DNA of 64,000 bases from Strongyloides papillosus (taxonomy: Eukaryota; Nematoda; Chromadorea; Rhabditida; Strongyloididae): contig SRSI01000050.1 in the NCBI GenBank assembly GCA_005656395.1, positions 2,852,001 to 2,916,000 of the forward strand. Reading direction: 5' to 3'. The notes under the pieces were generated by a model. The model saw only the letters and a program-made list of their open reading frames with translations, was not told the DNA's origin and did not search any database. The translations under genes were made by a program, and so were the position numbers. Shown here piece by piece: positions 21,962 to 34,436 of this stretch; position 1 is the first letter of the stretch; each line of letters begins with the position of its first letter.

Positions 21962-23428
21962 TTACAATCTCCATGATGACATTCCATATCTCATATGTAA
22001 ATAATCTGGCCAGGCTTCAGTTCTTCCAACACCAGCAGATGCGAAGTCACGGTTGTAAATATTTCTTAACATAGCATCTCTAACTGTTGCAGCATCAATA
22101 GAATTAATAGATTTTATCAAATCTGGGAGTTGTTCAACCTCACCAGTATTCAATAAATCTTTAGCATTCTTCTCGGCTAATCCGAGATTAGTTGCGTATG
22201 AAGTAAAGAGTTGTGTCTTAAATGATTGTTTTGCACGTTCCAAATCTTCATCTGTAATTCCTGTTGCAAGACGTTTCCATTCTTTTTGGACAACTCCGAC
22301 AGCTTGTTTAACATCTTCAGCGTCATTGCCCTCATGAACAAAGTAAAGACCAAAGAGACCGGTGTCACGGTAGTTGATGCTAAATGAATTAAATGATAAA
22401 ATATGTCCCTTTGTTGACATTTTTTGAACCAAAGTTAATGGGGAATTATGTGAAGCTAAATGAGTTCTATCCCATTGTCCGATGGATGATGCAGCAATTG
22501 TGAGGGGAAGGACATCCTTGGACCCGGCACCAACACTCTCAACGGCGTATGCACCATACATGTATGGGTAATTGTCATTACGGTAAAGATATTCTGATCC
22601 TGTGAAACGTACACCAGTAAGTGGTGGAATTTGACGTTTATACTCGTTACTAAGATCACCAAAATACTTCTCTGAAAGATTGGCAACTGTGTTGGTATTA
22701 ACACCTCCTACAGCTGAGATAGCCATACGTGTTGGTTTATAATGGTCATCAAGGAAATCAAGAATATCTTTACGTGTGATTTTTTGAATTGTTTCTGGTT
22801 TACCATGGACACTATTAGCTAATGGTGTTCCTTGGAAAGCAGTGGCATGAAGATTATCGAAAACCATCTCTTCACAATCATTCTCAATCTCAACCAATTT
22901 GCTTAACAAAACCTGTTTCTCCTTCTCAATAGCAGACTCATCAAATTTAGAGTTTCTCAAGATATCAGCTAATACCTCAACAACTTGTTCAACTTTTCCT
23001 GATGGTGCATGGGCAAAATAGGCAGTGTGTTCTCTGGTGGTGACAGATGAAAGTCTAGCACCAATTTTACCTAATTCAGTTTCTAATTGAGCTTGTGTTC
23101 TCTTGTTAGTTCCTTTATAGATAAGATGTTCAGCTAACTTGGCAACACCATTGTTCTCTGGTGTTTCATAACGTGCTCCTGAATCAATCCAAACACCAAC
23201 AGTTGTCAATGGACGGCCATTGTCATTAACTGCAACTTTGATTCCATTTTTTGTTGTTGTTGTCTCAGTGACACTTGTTGATGCCAAAACATCAGCTGAA
23301 TTTTTAACGAATGCATGCTGGAATTTATTATGTGGATTCAATCAATTAGGTCTTTGAAAGGCCAAAAAACTTACAGCATTCCTTACTGCTAAAAGTTGTT
23401 TGGAGTTGGAGACAAATCTAAGGGCCAT
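21962..23428 (-). CDS. ucr-1: Cytochrome bc1 complex core protein 1 (M16 family, MPP-beta-like; 469 aa)
   Basis: Subunit of mitochondrial complex III. Exon 1 is 23428-23375 (MALRFVSNSKQLLAVRNA, a basic, hydroxylated mitochondrial presequence); exon 2 is 23317-21962. The intron is 57 nt (GTAAGT donor, TTCCAG acceptor), phase 0. The total of 469 aa is the usual core-protein length. The M16 zinc motif HxxEH is degenerate: AKLAEHLIYKGT has Lys where active MPP-beta has the first His, while E and H remain. The block FDNLHATAFQGTPLANSVHG is kept. Loss of the first zinc ligand argues for core protein 1 rather than the active processing peptidase. Confidence 0.88.
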
Positions 23429-24628
23429 GTTTAAGGAAAGACAAAACTTTTGTCCTGAAAAGTTAAAATCAGATAAATAGTGAAAGTTGATTAGAAAAAA
23501 CTCTCCAATAGATCGTATACATACTATACCAATATGCGAGCATAAAAAATTATCTCTCGTTTCGGGATCATGTGTTTAGTGTCTTATTGAGAATTGGAAG
23601 TCGAATAATGACACCAGTTATATTGAAATAGCCGGGTGTATTGTGTGACTGTACCACATTTGTTATATTTTTCATTTTTTTTAAGGCCAGTTTAAAACTT
23701 TTTAGATGTTAGATTAAATGTTATCTATGATAGTGCATTTTCTATATCAAGATAGATACTTTGTCAGTAGTGCTATTTTAAAGTATATGTTGTATTACTT
23801 TTAAAGAACTGATATAACTACTATTTAAAGTGTAATTAACTTTCTTTTTTTTTGTTGTTATTGTAGATTTCAGACCCACATGAGTTTTTTTTTTGTTTTG
23901 TTTCAAGTCTTACAATGGAAACATGAGAGAAAATAACCGGGTTTGGGATGGTGGTTTTAGATGGTTAACGATCAACTATAACCATTATCTTTTAGCATAT
24001 TTTTCTCTCAAATTATTTCTCTATTATTACGCGGCTAGCATTTTTCTACGAAGTTAAGCTACCCTCTCACCCCTTACTTGTACATTAAGCATAAATTGAT
24101 ATTTTTATTAAATTATCTTTAATAAAATTATTAAGCACAATCTAAAATGTGAGAAAGCTTAACTTTTCACTATTCGTTATTATTCAATGATTAAAAGTGT
24201 CATTGTTTTCTCTTTCTGAAATATAATCTAAATGGATAGTTTATAATTTTGCAAATGTGAGGAGTTACTTTATCATTTATAATTTTTATATTTGACATAT
24301 ACTTAATTTTTTTACCATAAATATCATAATCTTCTAACTTTTTATTGACAAATAGTACATTTTTTTATGGGTCATTTACTACATTCCTTTGCACTTATAA
24401 TAGTTTATTAAAATTCTTTCGTACATTCTCATTTCATTTATAGTATATGTACGTATTAACAGCTATGTTTAAAGTAATTTTTTTAAAAATATTAATATTT
24501 ATTTAACTTTCAGGTATTTTGTATAGATTTTTTTGTTGATTGTAGTAAATTAGTCTTTCTATTTTTTATAAATACCTAACTGATTGAGTTATTTATGAAT
24601 CTCAATAAATATATTACTGTGAGGCCAT
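23429..24628. other. Intergenic between divergent ucr-1 and set-2
   Basis: Contains the promoters of both genes. A TTAACTTTCAG at ~24504-24514 would be a good splice or SL trans-splice acceptor ~115 nt before the set-2 ATG. No open frame or RNA gene was supported. Confidence 0.45.
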
Positions 24629-27600
24629 ATGGAGTATTCAGTACATCAAAAAGATTCTACTGATAGGATTTATGAAAGAAATGGTCAGTCGAGGCATCAC
24701 CGTAGTAGAGATAATTGGCTTCTTGTTAAATCTGGAAAAAGTTATGTAAATAATAAGGATGGGAGAGTTGCAAGACAGTATAAAAGAAGGAACGGAATAT
24801 GTAATGAGGAACCCGAGTTGAATCGTGGAGTTATTAGAGACCCCAGGAAACCTACTGATTATAAGGGAAGTGGTCCTAATTGTGGTTTGTGGCCAGTGAC
24901 ATTCAAAAAGGTATGTTTAATTACTAATTTTCATTTTATTTATTATTTAGATTGACAGTAAACATGTTGGTCTCCCTCCCATAAGGGATGTTTCCATATT
25001 TAATTTAAATGATAATTGCTCTGAAGAGTACTTGCGAAGGGAATTAAAAGATTCTCCTCCAATGACAGATCTAAAGATCATATACCACCCAACAACTGGA
25101 CGTCACATGAAAATGGCAGTTGTATCATTTGAAAGCCACGGTTGTGCAAAGTACTTTGCTGAAAAGTACAACAATAGATCAATTTTGGGAGAAAATATTA
25201 AATGTTTTCGGGATTTATGTGCTTTTGGATTATCTCAAAAGTATGAGAAAATTACGGGTCAACCACTCCCACCTTTAAAAAATATGGAGAAATTAAAAAG
25301 CATGGATATAATTGATCAATGGAAATCTATGTGGCTTGAAAAAATTAAAAAACCTACCAAAGATGATAATATTATCTCAGAAAAAATTTCTACACCCAAA
25401 GTGGAGGCGTCAGGCTCCAACAAAAATCAGCAACTTACTTCACCATTACCAAGTAGCAGTAAAAGAAAACGATCTCCCTCTCCGAATGATACTTATTCTA
25501 AATCATCATCCAAAAGAAGGAGGACACCAGATAAAGTTGCAACTTCAAGAGGAACACCAACTCAAGAATGGGATAGAGATAGAAGTTCTAGAAGAAGGTC
25601 ACGTTCAAATTCAAACAGTGATAGTGATAGGGACTATAGATCATACAAAAGGAATCGGACACGTAGATCATATTCTAGGAATTTAAAGAGAAGTAGAAGT
25701 CCCTCCTACGATAGTGATTATGGATCTCGTCGTAAATCAAGGAAACTTGACAAATCTGCTACTGAATATAAGACTTCAAAGAGTTCTTCTAGATGTAGTT
25801 CTTCTATGAAGGAGGCTGAAAGTAAAGTGGTACTTCCAAATGGCAAGAAAATCTTAGAGCCATCATCTGAATCCAAGAATACCCATGAGACTGGTCTAGC
25901 CAATAGATTGAAAATGCTTTTCCCCCAAAGATTCCAGGATACTGAGATGAACGGTTCACTGACACCTGCTACAACAAATACTCCAAGTACCGGCAGTAAC
26001 AATGAAAACACACGACCAAAGATATCATTTTCCCTAAACATGTCTAGTCAGGAGCTAGAAGAGAAAAAAGGCATCCACTCATCCGGTGAGGCAATCAAAA
26101 CTGAAGTGAAAGATGAAGAAGAATCAGATGAGATAAAAGAGTTGCATAGGATAATTCAACGTTATGCTAATGGAGTACCATCTAAATCTAAAGAATTCTA
26201 TGAGAAATTTTGTAAAAAGTTTAACGAAGTTGTCAACAACAAAATAAATAAAATATTCGTTAGTGATATTCATGGAATGGTTGATAAATATTATGATGCA
26301 GAGAATGAGGAACATCAAAAGTCATTGAGAAAGAATGAAGATGGAAAGGTGGAGAATGGAGAAGTTAAGGGAAATATCAATTTTGCTACGGAAAAAATTA
26401 AGACAGTCAGGAATGTTAACTGGAATAAGGTTCTAAATATACCAAAGATTCAAAAGATTGATAAGGGTACCTCCAAAAAGAAGAAGGATAAGGAGAAAGA
26501 TAAAGAAAGAGAGAAAGACAAAGAAAGGAAACCTATATCAGATGATAGGGATAGGAAGAGTAAAGAAAAGCCCAAAGTTAGGAAAATTCTTTCTCCATTA
26601 CCTGATGAGGAAGATGAAGTATGTTTTGATATCTCCACTATCGGTGAACCAATATCTCCTGATGAGACCTATGAAGAAGAGGATACTTGTAAAGTTGAAG
26701 AGAAACTACTTCATCTTGATTCAAATCCATCAAGCATCGTTTCTGATAAAAGTTCCTCTCGTGAAAGTGAATCTGCTCAAATCTCCACTACTTCTACAAC
26801 AAGATCATCAACTGCACTCAGTAGTTACGATGATGAAGGCATTGGAAGTCTTAAACAAACCCAAAATTATACAGAAACAGCTTATGATACTTTTGGTGTT
26901 GAGGAGTTAATGGCAAATATTGTTGATACCGATTACATTATTACCAATGATAGGAGATTCCAAGTATTATCTCAATTCAACCCCAACATCCCAAAAGTGA
27001 AGTTCCACAATGCAGCTAAGAGGAGTGGAGAAGAGAAGCTCCATATATTATCACATTTCGAGAAAGGTTTCGCTGATGACGAAGATCGTCTATTTTTAAA
27101 AGATGTTCTGGCGGCTGATGATGACATCCAGGATATTAAATGTACAATGGAAGAATCCTCCATAGTGACGGCTTTCACCCCAGCCCCCAAAAGTTATTCC
27201 AAACCAACTGAATTCACAAAACCACTCAAATGTAATGACCAACTATACTTTTATAATGATCGCAGTTTAGGAAACCTTATCCCACCTCCAGGTGGTTCGT
27301 CAAAACTCAATGAACATAAACGTGGTGTAAAAAAATACAGAACTCTTATAAGACAAACGGATTATAGCAAAGTAAAATTCTCCAAGGAAGAGGAATCAGC
27401 ATCTCTACTGAAGAAGAGTAAAAAGAAAGAAGAAAAAAGCCTGTTCCGGCAGACAGCCATTGAAATGGAAAAATTTATACCAAGTTCAAAAAAAAATCAA
27501 TTGAAGTATAGAAATAAAATGACGCAATTTAAAAAATCACACATACACGGTTATGGATTATTTGCTTTAGAAGATATTAACCCAAATGAAATGATTATAG

Positions 27601-27938
27601 AGTATGTTGGTGAAAAAATCCGTTCAACTGTATGTGATGTCAGGGAATTGGCCTATGAACGCCGTGGTATGGGTTCATCATACTTCTTTCGTATTGATGA
27701 ACAATGTGTTATTGATGCAACACTAAAAGGTGGGGTTGCCAGGTTTATTAATCATTGTTGCGTACCAAATTCTTATGCTAAGATAATCTCTGTCGGTAAA
27801 GATCCACGTATTGTTATTTACTCAAAACGATTGATTAAAAAAGGAGAAGAGATAACGTATGATTATAAATTCCCAATTGAGGAAGACAAAATTCCATGTT
27901 TATGTGGACATCCTGGGTGTAGAAAGTTCCTAAATTGA
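24629..27938 (+). CDS. set-2: SET1/COMPASS histone H3K4 methyltransferase (1089 aa)
   Basis: Nuclear catalytic subunit of COMPASS, methylating histone H3 lysine 4. Exons 24629-24910 and 24951-27938, with a 40 nt intron (GTATGT donor, TTATTTAG acceptor), phase 0. An N-terminal SET1-type RRM lies at residues ~110-185 (VSIFNLNDN, then [16 protein letters not shown]). A long Ser/Arg/Lys-rich disordered centre includes RS-like repeats (~210-270) and a [12 protein letters not shown] tract. The N-SET region is ~890-950. The SET domain is ~950-1070: [18 protein letters not shown] (the NHxCxPN cofactor motif) and [10 protein letters not shown], followed by the post-[16 protein letters not shown] at the C-terminus. 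It is shorter than C. elegans SET-2 but complete at both domains. Confidence 0.95.
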
Positions 27939-28105
27939 TAGTTTTTATTCTTTACTTCGTTGCGGGTCGTATTTTTTGTACTTATTATTAATATAAATAT
28001 AGAAGTTTATTAATTTTCTGCTAATTATATTATTTAATTTATTTTTTTACATAAAAGTTTTGTATATAAATTTAAGGAATTTATTAAAATATATACTTTC
28101 TCTTT

Positions 28106-28941
28106 TTACAAAAACTCAGCTCCAGGAGCGTCCGGCATATTTTTCATCTTCTCACACATAAAAGTTACAGGATTGGGTTGGTAAGGGAAACAACAACATC
28201 TACAAACTTTTTCAATCTTTGGTTTCGCACCACTAGTATTTTTTGTAATTTGTGGTAGACAACTATACCATAAAAGATTTCTAACATGTTCTTGAAATGC
28301 TGGTTCTATTGATGATAAATTTACTCTTGGGGATGGCCATAATTTACATTCTCCACCATTTTCAAGGACCTTATTATAATCCACAATACAAGATGTTTTT
28401 TGGTGTTTACCATGGAGATCTTTTGCACTACAAACATTCTCAGCAACATAGAATGGCATTAATGATCTTCCTCCCTTAACACTATATAATGAAAAAATAA
28501 AAAGTTTTATTTTATTTTGATGATTTCTAAACTTACGCAAAAGGAGATACATTGCATTGTCGTTTACCTCCGTATCCACAACTTTGTTTGTATGAACATA
28601 ATCCACAGGCACCGTCACCTATTAATATGTCAGCCATGTATTTCATGAAACTATTTAACGCTGGAGCATATTTTTGTGAAATAAATTGATAAAACCAATG
28701 TTTTTGACAGAGGGGAGTTAGTTGTTTTAAGTATGGTACAGGAGATTCTTTAGATGGAAATATACACGGTCCCCAACTTGACCAAGATGAGCAATCATTT
28801 AATCTCGTTGCTCCATCATATACTGCAGCGAGTTGTGAATAACCTACAATTATGTTTACAAAATAAATAGTATTTTAACTTACTTTTATGTATAATTAAC
28901 AAAATTAAAAATATATTACTAATAAATACATTAAACATCAT
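28106..28941 (-). CDS. Secreted Cys-rich protein with truncated TSP1-like start (246 aa)
   Basis: Three exons: 28941-28884, 28843-28537 and 28481-28106. Introns are 40 and 55 nt, phases 1 and 2; joining restores one open frame. The N-terminus (MMFNVFISNIFLILLIIHKS) is a signal peptide. Next comes NDCSSWSSWGPC, the start of a thrombospondin type-1 repeat, but the rest of the TSP1 fold is replaced by a Cys-rich region (CGLCSYKQSCGYGGKRQC) and a C-terminal VCRCCCFPYQPNP cluster. The architecture resembles a family of nematode extracellular proteins whose function I do not know. The 3' end is 167 bp from the convergent set-2 stop. Confidence 0.8.
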
Positions 28942-31900
28942 ATTAACAACAACTTATAATACAATTTAGATTTGATGTATAACTATATTTATATAAACAA
29001 TTATTTAAACATCAAAATAATAAACTCTAGTCTAATTAACTAAGGGTTTAAATTTAATTATAATTACATTTATTAATTATGCCTTATTGACCCATTTCTC
29101 CCAATATTTGATATATACTTTTATAATGTATCTCAGAAAAATCATCAATAAAGGTCAACCATTCAATTTCCACAAGCTTTTTTTTCGTTATCATAATTAA
29201 ATGAGATGAATTTAAGATAACATTTATTAAACTTATTTTCTAATTTTAAATATGTAGGTTGGAAATTGAAAATAACTTTTTGTTTGTGAATTCTTATTTT
29301 TTGTCGTTGTCAATTGAAAGAAGCTTTGAATGAAATGAGATACGTAACTGATATAAGATACCTGAAACATTCTTCATAACTTATTTACGTCGATGCCTAT
29401 TTCCTCTTAGATTTGTTTTTATTTTCCATTAGCCAAGATTTTTCTTAGCTTTATTTCAATTTAAGAAATTAAATAAAATGCTAATCATGTTTAAGTTAAT
29501 GTTTATTTGTTTATACGTTTTTTTTTATTTTTATTTAAAATTATTAGCCCCACATTCTCAAATCCAATGTTAATTTTTACTTTTCTATTCCGTTGAAAAA
29601 AAATAAGAAATGGAAGATAAATTTGAATATTACGAGAAAAATGTTCCATTTTTAAATTATATTAATATCTGTCATAGAAAAAAAACTTTTTTGATAGATT
29701 TCCTTATCAACAACTTATTATTTCCTTTTCGATAAAAAAAGCATTTTATGGAATATAAATACAATTAAATGAGATATGATGTTTTCATGACACAAATTTA
29801 AATATGAAACTAAAGAATGTTTTTATTACAATATTTTTTAAAAATTGTTGTTATAAAAATTAATTTTAAATGATACTTTTTATGTGAAAGTTTAGGAAAA
29901 TAAAATCTTTATGCCGTAAACAGTGATTCTTTCAGCGTAATAAGTTTATAAATAAATATTTTCCTTACTTTAATGTTCATTATCATAATTATTAAGAGGA
30001 GAATATATATAAATTTTCACATATATCTCAAGAATTAGTAACTTTCAAATATCACTTTATAATGGTTTAATGTTATAACTTAAAATCTATACTAATATTT
30101 CAAATTATTTTTAATCTTTTCATTAAATTGTTTTTAAACTAAATGTTATAAATGATTCTATTTTATATGTCTTTACTAGATTTGTCAAAAAGATCACTAC
30201 CCACTTGTCTTAACTTTAAACATTTACATAATAGATTCAGTATATAACTTTTATGTTATTTTTAGTTAGCATTTCCTCAAAACAATTAGAATAATAATAT
30301 TATAATATGTGTTTTTTATATTTAATTGTTTTTTTATCACTTAAAAAACAAAGCAATTTGAAACTAAAGTTTTTTTTAATGCCAAAAAACATTAAAATTC
30401 TGTATTTTCTAGGAACTACCACTCAAAGGAGTAGTTATATAATAAAATATAATGTAGAAATAATATATAAATCCATGAAATATTTTGAGTGGCAAAACTT
30501 TTTGTCTTTATAAAGATAGATATCAAAAACAAGGCAATTTAAAAATAAATTTCTTTATTATTTAACTTTATGATATACACTATTTTTAATAATCATAAAT
30601 GTTTTGATGTTTTCTGAAAAATATGTAACCATATTTTTTTGCTTCCTCCTCAAATTTATGAATACTTGATAATATATGTATATTTTTGATAAAATTTAAT
30701 ATAACTTTTAGCCTAAATAGAATTTTAAATTATAACCTCTGAGATATCAGTCCTTAAAAATTAATATACAATCTTTTTAATATTTTATACTTATCATATC
30801 TGGTGGGCATTGAATAGTTTACTTTAACCCCATAATTTTTGAATTATTAGTTGCAAAAATAGTAATTATCATTTTGAAATTATTTTGTACCATAAATTTG
30901 ATATATAATATTAATAAGATTTCTAAATAAAAACTATCAACAAGTGTTCATTTGATTTTATATTTATAATTCTCAATCTCATTCATTCTTAATTATTTTT
31001 TTATATTACTTAAGTATCAACTAATAGATTTCTCATACTTACATAATTTTTCCTACGCTTCTGTAGACTTGTAGTCCAGTTTTTTTCCTTTTTATGCATA
31101 TTTTTATGACCTAAAGAAGTTAAATTATTCTTGAAATTGTGATTCATGTGAATATGCGAATGTTTTTTAAAGCATAAATCTTTAGGTTGTATCTTTTAAA
31201 TTCTTAGAATAAGGAAATTGTATAGAGGAGATGAAGAGGGAGAGAGATAAGGTCTTCTCATTGAATTGGAGTTGAAATTTTAATTATATAGTGCATGGAG
31301 TAAAAAGTTAACAAAGATCTTTATGGTATTAACAATTTTCAAATTTTCCACTTTATTTTATCTTTCTTCTCCTTTAAATAATCCTTTTAAAGAACAAATT
31401 AAGTATTTTTTGTTGCTTTTAATAATTGATAGGATATCGTTAGGGTAATGGAAAAATCTATTATCTTGATGCATTTTAGCACTATTTAAATTTATTATCC
31501 TCCTGAAATCATTTTAATTTTAGATTTTTCAATCTTTTTTATTACTTAGATATAGATCAGTTGTTTTTTATTCATAGAACGGTTTATTAATCGTTTATTT
31601 CCTGATTTTTTTTACTTCCTTAACAAGAAACTTATACCTAAACATATTCTCATTTAGATTGAAGAGTTTAAAAAAACACATAAGGGATAAAAAATATACG
31701 ATTTTTATAATGCTTCACTTACACTCATCATATCGCACATACATGGAAATAATATTAAATTAGTTTAACTCCTTAAAAATGTACACTAATTGTAAAAAAA
31801 AACTTACGCATATTTTAATGAATAAAAAAGAAAGTTTATTTTACCGAATTTAAATATATATATCCTATTTTAGACGTCAACGCTCGTATCCTCCTAAAAT

Positions 31901-32792
31901 TATTAAATTTTCCCCTTTAACAATACTGAGGACAAAATCTTTTTTAATTGTTAGTCGTATTGTAATATGTCTAAGTTTCCATACTCGTTAGTAAAAATAA
32001 TATAACCATCTCCACAAAGTAGTAATTTTATTTCAAATTAATATTCTTTTTTTCTATTATCTAAAAACTTCTCACAATTGTATTCAATGAAATATATATT
32101 TAGAAAATTTTTATAATATATATATTTAAAGATAAATGCATATACAATATAAAATATTGTTGTAAAGATAAATATTTTATCCTTTAACAAGTTACTTCAT
32201 TTCAAACTCCAAAAAGTTTAACTTCATAAAATACCCATATCACATTAATAATATCAAATTCTTATTTGTTTATCAAGTGCTTTTCTATATATTACATTTT
32301 TACTATTATATCTCAGTTCACATTCATTCTTTTTAATTTTTTCTACTTCCTTTATTTAACCTGTTTTATTTCAAATTTTATCAAAAATATTTATTATTAT
32401 ATATGGTATGGTATTTCAAGGAGGCATGGCACAATAAAAGTAATGAAAGAGTTTATTTTTAATGGTATAAAAAGATGTATTTATTGGCATATTTGTATTT
32501 TATCTTGGTGGAGTAAAAGGTTAATGTGAATCATGAGATATTTTTTAACGTTCATGTGTGAATTTTATATATTTCATGTTTTTTTTATCGTGCTTAGGAT
32601 ATTTTAATAGAATTTTTTATTATTTTATAGCACTTTTATAATATTTATAGTTCTAATATCATTATTAATTTTCACATGAATCTTGTTGCTACCCATTCAT
32701 TTGCCGTCAACTATTCCAATATTTTCTAAATCCTTTTATTTCCAGATAAAATATAGCTAATATTGAGGATAAATTTGTTTCATTAAACGATT
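28942..32792. other. 3.85 kb intergenic, nothing recognised
   Basis: Very AT-rich. Open frames at 30307-30513 and 32266-32529 are Phe/Ile/Tyr-rich background. The second is hydrophobic and could in principle be read as a signal/TM exon for the downstream GPCR, but it has no ATG and I saw no compatible splice. A TTATTTCCAG at ~32735-32744, about 50 nt before the GPCR ATG, is a possible SL trans-splice acceptor. Confidence 0.45.
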
Positions 32793-34436
32793 ATGAGTGT
32801 TGATATTTACTCAACAAATCAAGTATTCTGTAGATCATCTAATGGAATCTTCAATTTTACACATTTCTCCTCCCAAGCATGTAGTGATTGTTTATGGTAT
32901 ACTTATATAAGTCCCAGAATGGACTCATATAAAGATACTTACAATATATCTAAATGCCTGGCGGGTTTAATGATATGTCAAATTATTGTTAATGGATCCA
33001 TAAATCCTAATTGTCATTGTGATAATCCTAATGTTGTATATAATGTACCAGATGTTGCTGGGTATTATGATGGAAAATATACTTCATTGGAGAAGTTTAA
33101 TCTTTTTAATAATTTACCAACTAATTTTTATGTAAAAACTAAAAAATGCTGTTTAGCAGCACAGGAATGTTGTTTAAAAGTACAAAATAATTTAACTAAT
33201 AAATTTTATAATATTAATAAAGATAAATCGCTAAGTGATAAAAAAAGATGCCCTTCAACGTGGGATGGATGGCAATGTTGGGGTGAAGCTAAACCTAATA
33301 GTGAAGAAAGAAACGCCTGTGCATCGTATCTTTATGATAATGACGACGTCGTCCAGAATAATGGTTATGTAGCGAAGAAAAATTGTACCGAAAATGGTGA
33401 ATGGTATAAAAATGTTTTTGGGTATGAATGGACTGATTACACAGGATGTAAAGAAGCTAAAGCTGTATATTTGATATCCTCATAAATATTAATTAACTTT
33501 TTCTTTTTATAGACTACTACTAGTAAATTATTCTATGGTGTTATTGCTTACTCAATTTCAACTATTGGTATCCTCCCAGCCATCTATATTTTCACTAAAA
33601 GCAGGTAAACTTTTGTTATTATTATTATCATTATAATTAATTATACATTTGAAGCCCATTATCATCACAGGCAATGTTCATAATCCATAAACATCTTCTT
33701 ATCTCATTCTTTTTCTATGGCTTTGTCTTCATATTCAATTATTTCTTCTTTACAAGTACAACAGGATTACAATTATACTATAAGAATCATATAACATGTC
33801 GTTTTTTGTTTACAATTCAATTACGATACTTTCGCCTCACCAACTTTACATGGATGCTTGCTGAAGGAGTTCATTTATATCGTTTATTAATGTCTCCCAT
33901 GGGTCGTTCAATTAGTTTGAAACCATACTTTGGGATTTGTTGGATATTTCCACTTGTTGCCTCAATCATATATTCTATTTTACGTTTGTACTTCGAAAAT
34001 AAAGATTGTTGGATAGCTCCAAGCAGTTATTGGTGGATAGAATGGACAATAATTGGACCCTGTTTATTTACACTTTGTGTATGTATACATAATGAACAAA
34101 TTTTAATTTTTAATAAACTTTTTGTGTTATTTTTAGGCAAATCTTGGTCATATGATATCAGTATTGTTTCATTTAGTTAAAAAGCTAAAATATAATCCAC
34201 ATGAAGAACCAGTACAATATAAAAAAGCTGTTAGAGCAATATTTTTATTAATGCCTATCTTTGGTCTTCATTTTATTTTAACAATCTATCCAATTCCTAA
34301 TAAATTTTATGAAGTTGCCAGTGAAATCGTAGATGGTTTGCAAGGTCTTTTTGTGGCAATTATTGTTTGTTATACAAATAGAACTGTTATTGAAACATAC
34401 AAACATAAATTTCAAGCTATAAATTCTTTTATTTAA
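32793..34436 (+). CDS. Class B (secretin-family) neuropeptide GPCR (~495 aa)
   Basis: Cell-surface peptide-hormone receptor. Exons: 32793-33464, 33513-33604, 33655-34078, 34137-34436. The extracellular hormone-receptor domain is at ~152-219 (CPSTWDGWQCWGEAKPN, then C-terminal WTDYTGC), preceded by an extra Cys-rich region (~10-130) with CCLAAQECC. The 7TM part includes TM3 RLTNFTWMLAEGVHLYRLL, an extracellular DCWI, and the TM7 region GLQGLFVAIIVCYTNRTVI. No signal peptide is evident at this ATG, so an upstream exon may be missing. Exon 3 is problematic: the usual-looking acceptor CATCACAG (33670) gives a stop; only the weak TTTGAAG acceptor (33654) stays in frame, inserting SPLSSQ into loop 1. 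Exact orthology (PDF receptor, SEB-type) is not resolved. Confidence 0.85.

Noticed and set aside
23429..24628. tRNA or SL RNA gene among small GC patches
   Set aside because: No B-box (GGTTCGANTCC) or spliced-leader 22-mer was found here or elsewhere in the window.
30307..32529. Short Phe/Ile-rich ORFs upstream of the GPCR
   Set aside because: Background AT translation; no ATG with a compatible splice to serve as a signal-peptide exon.
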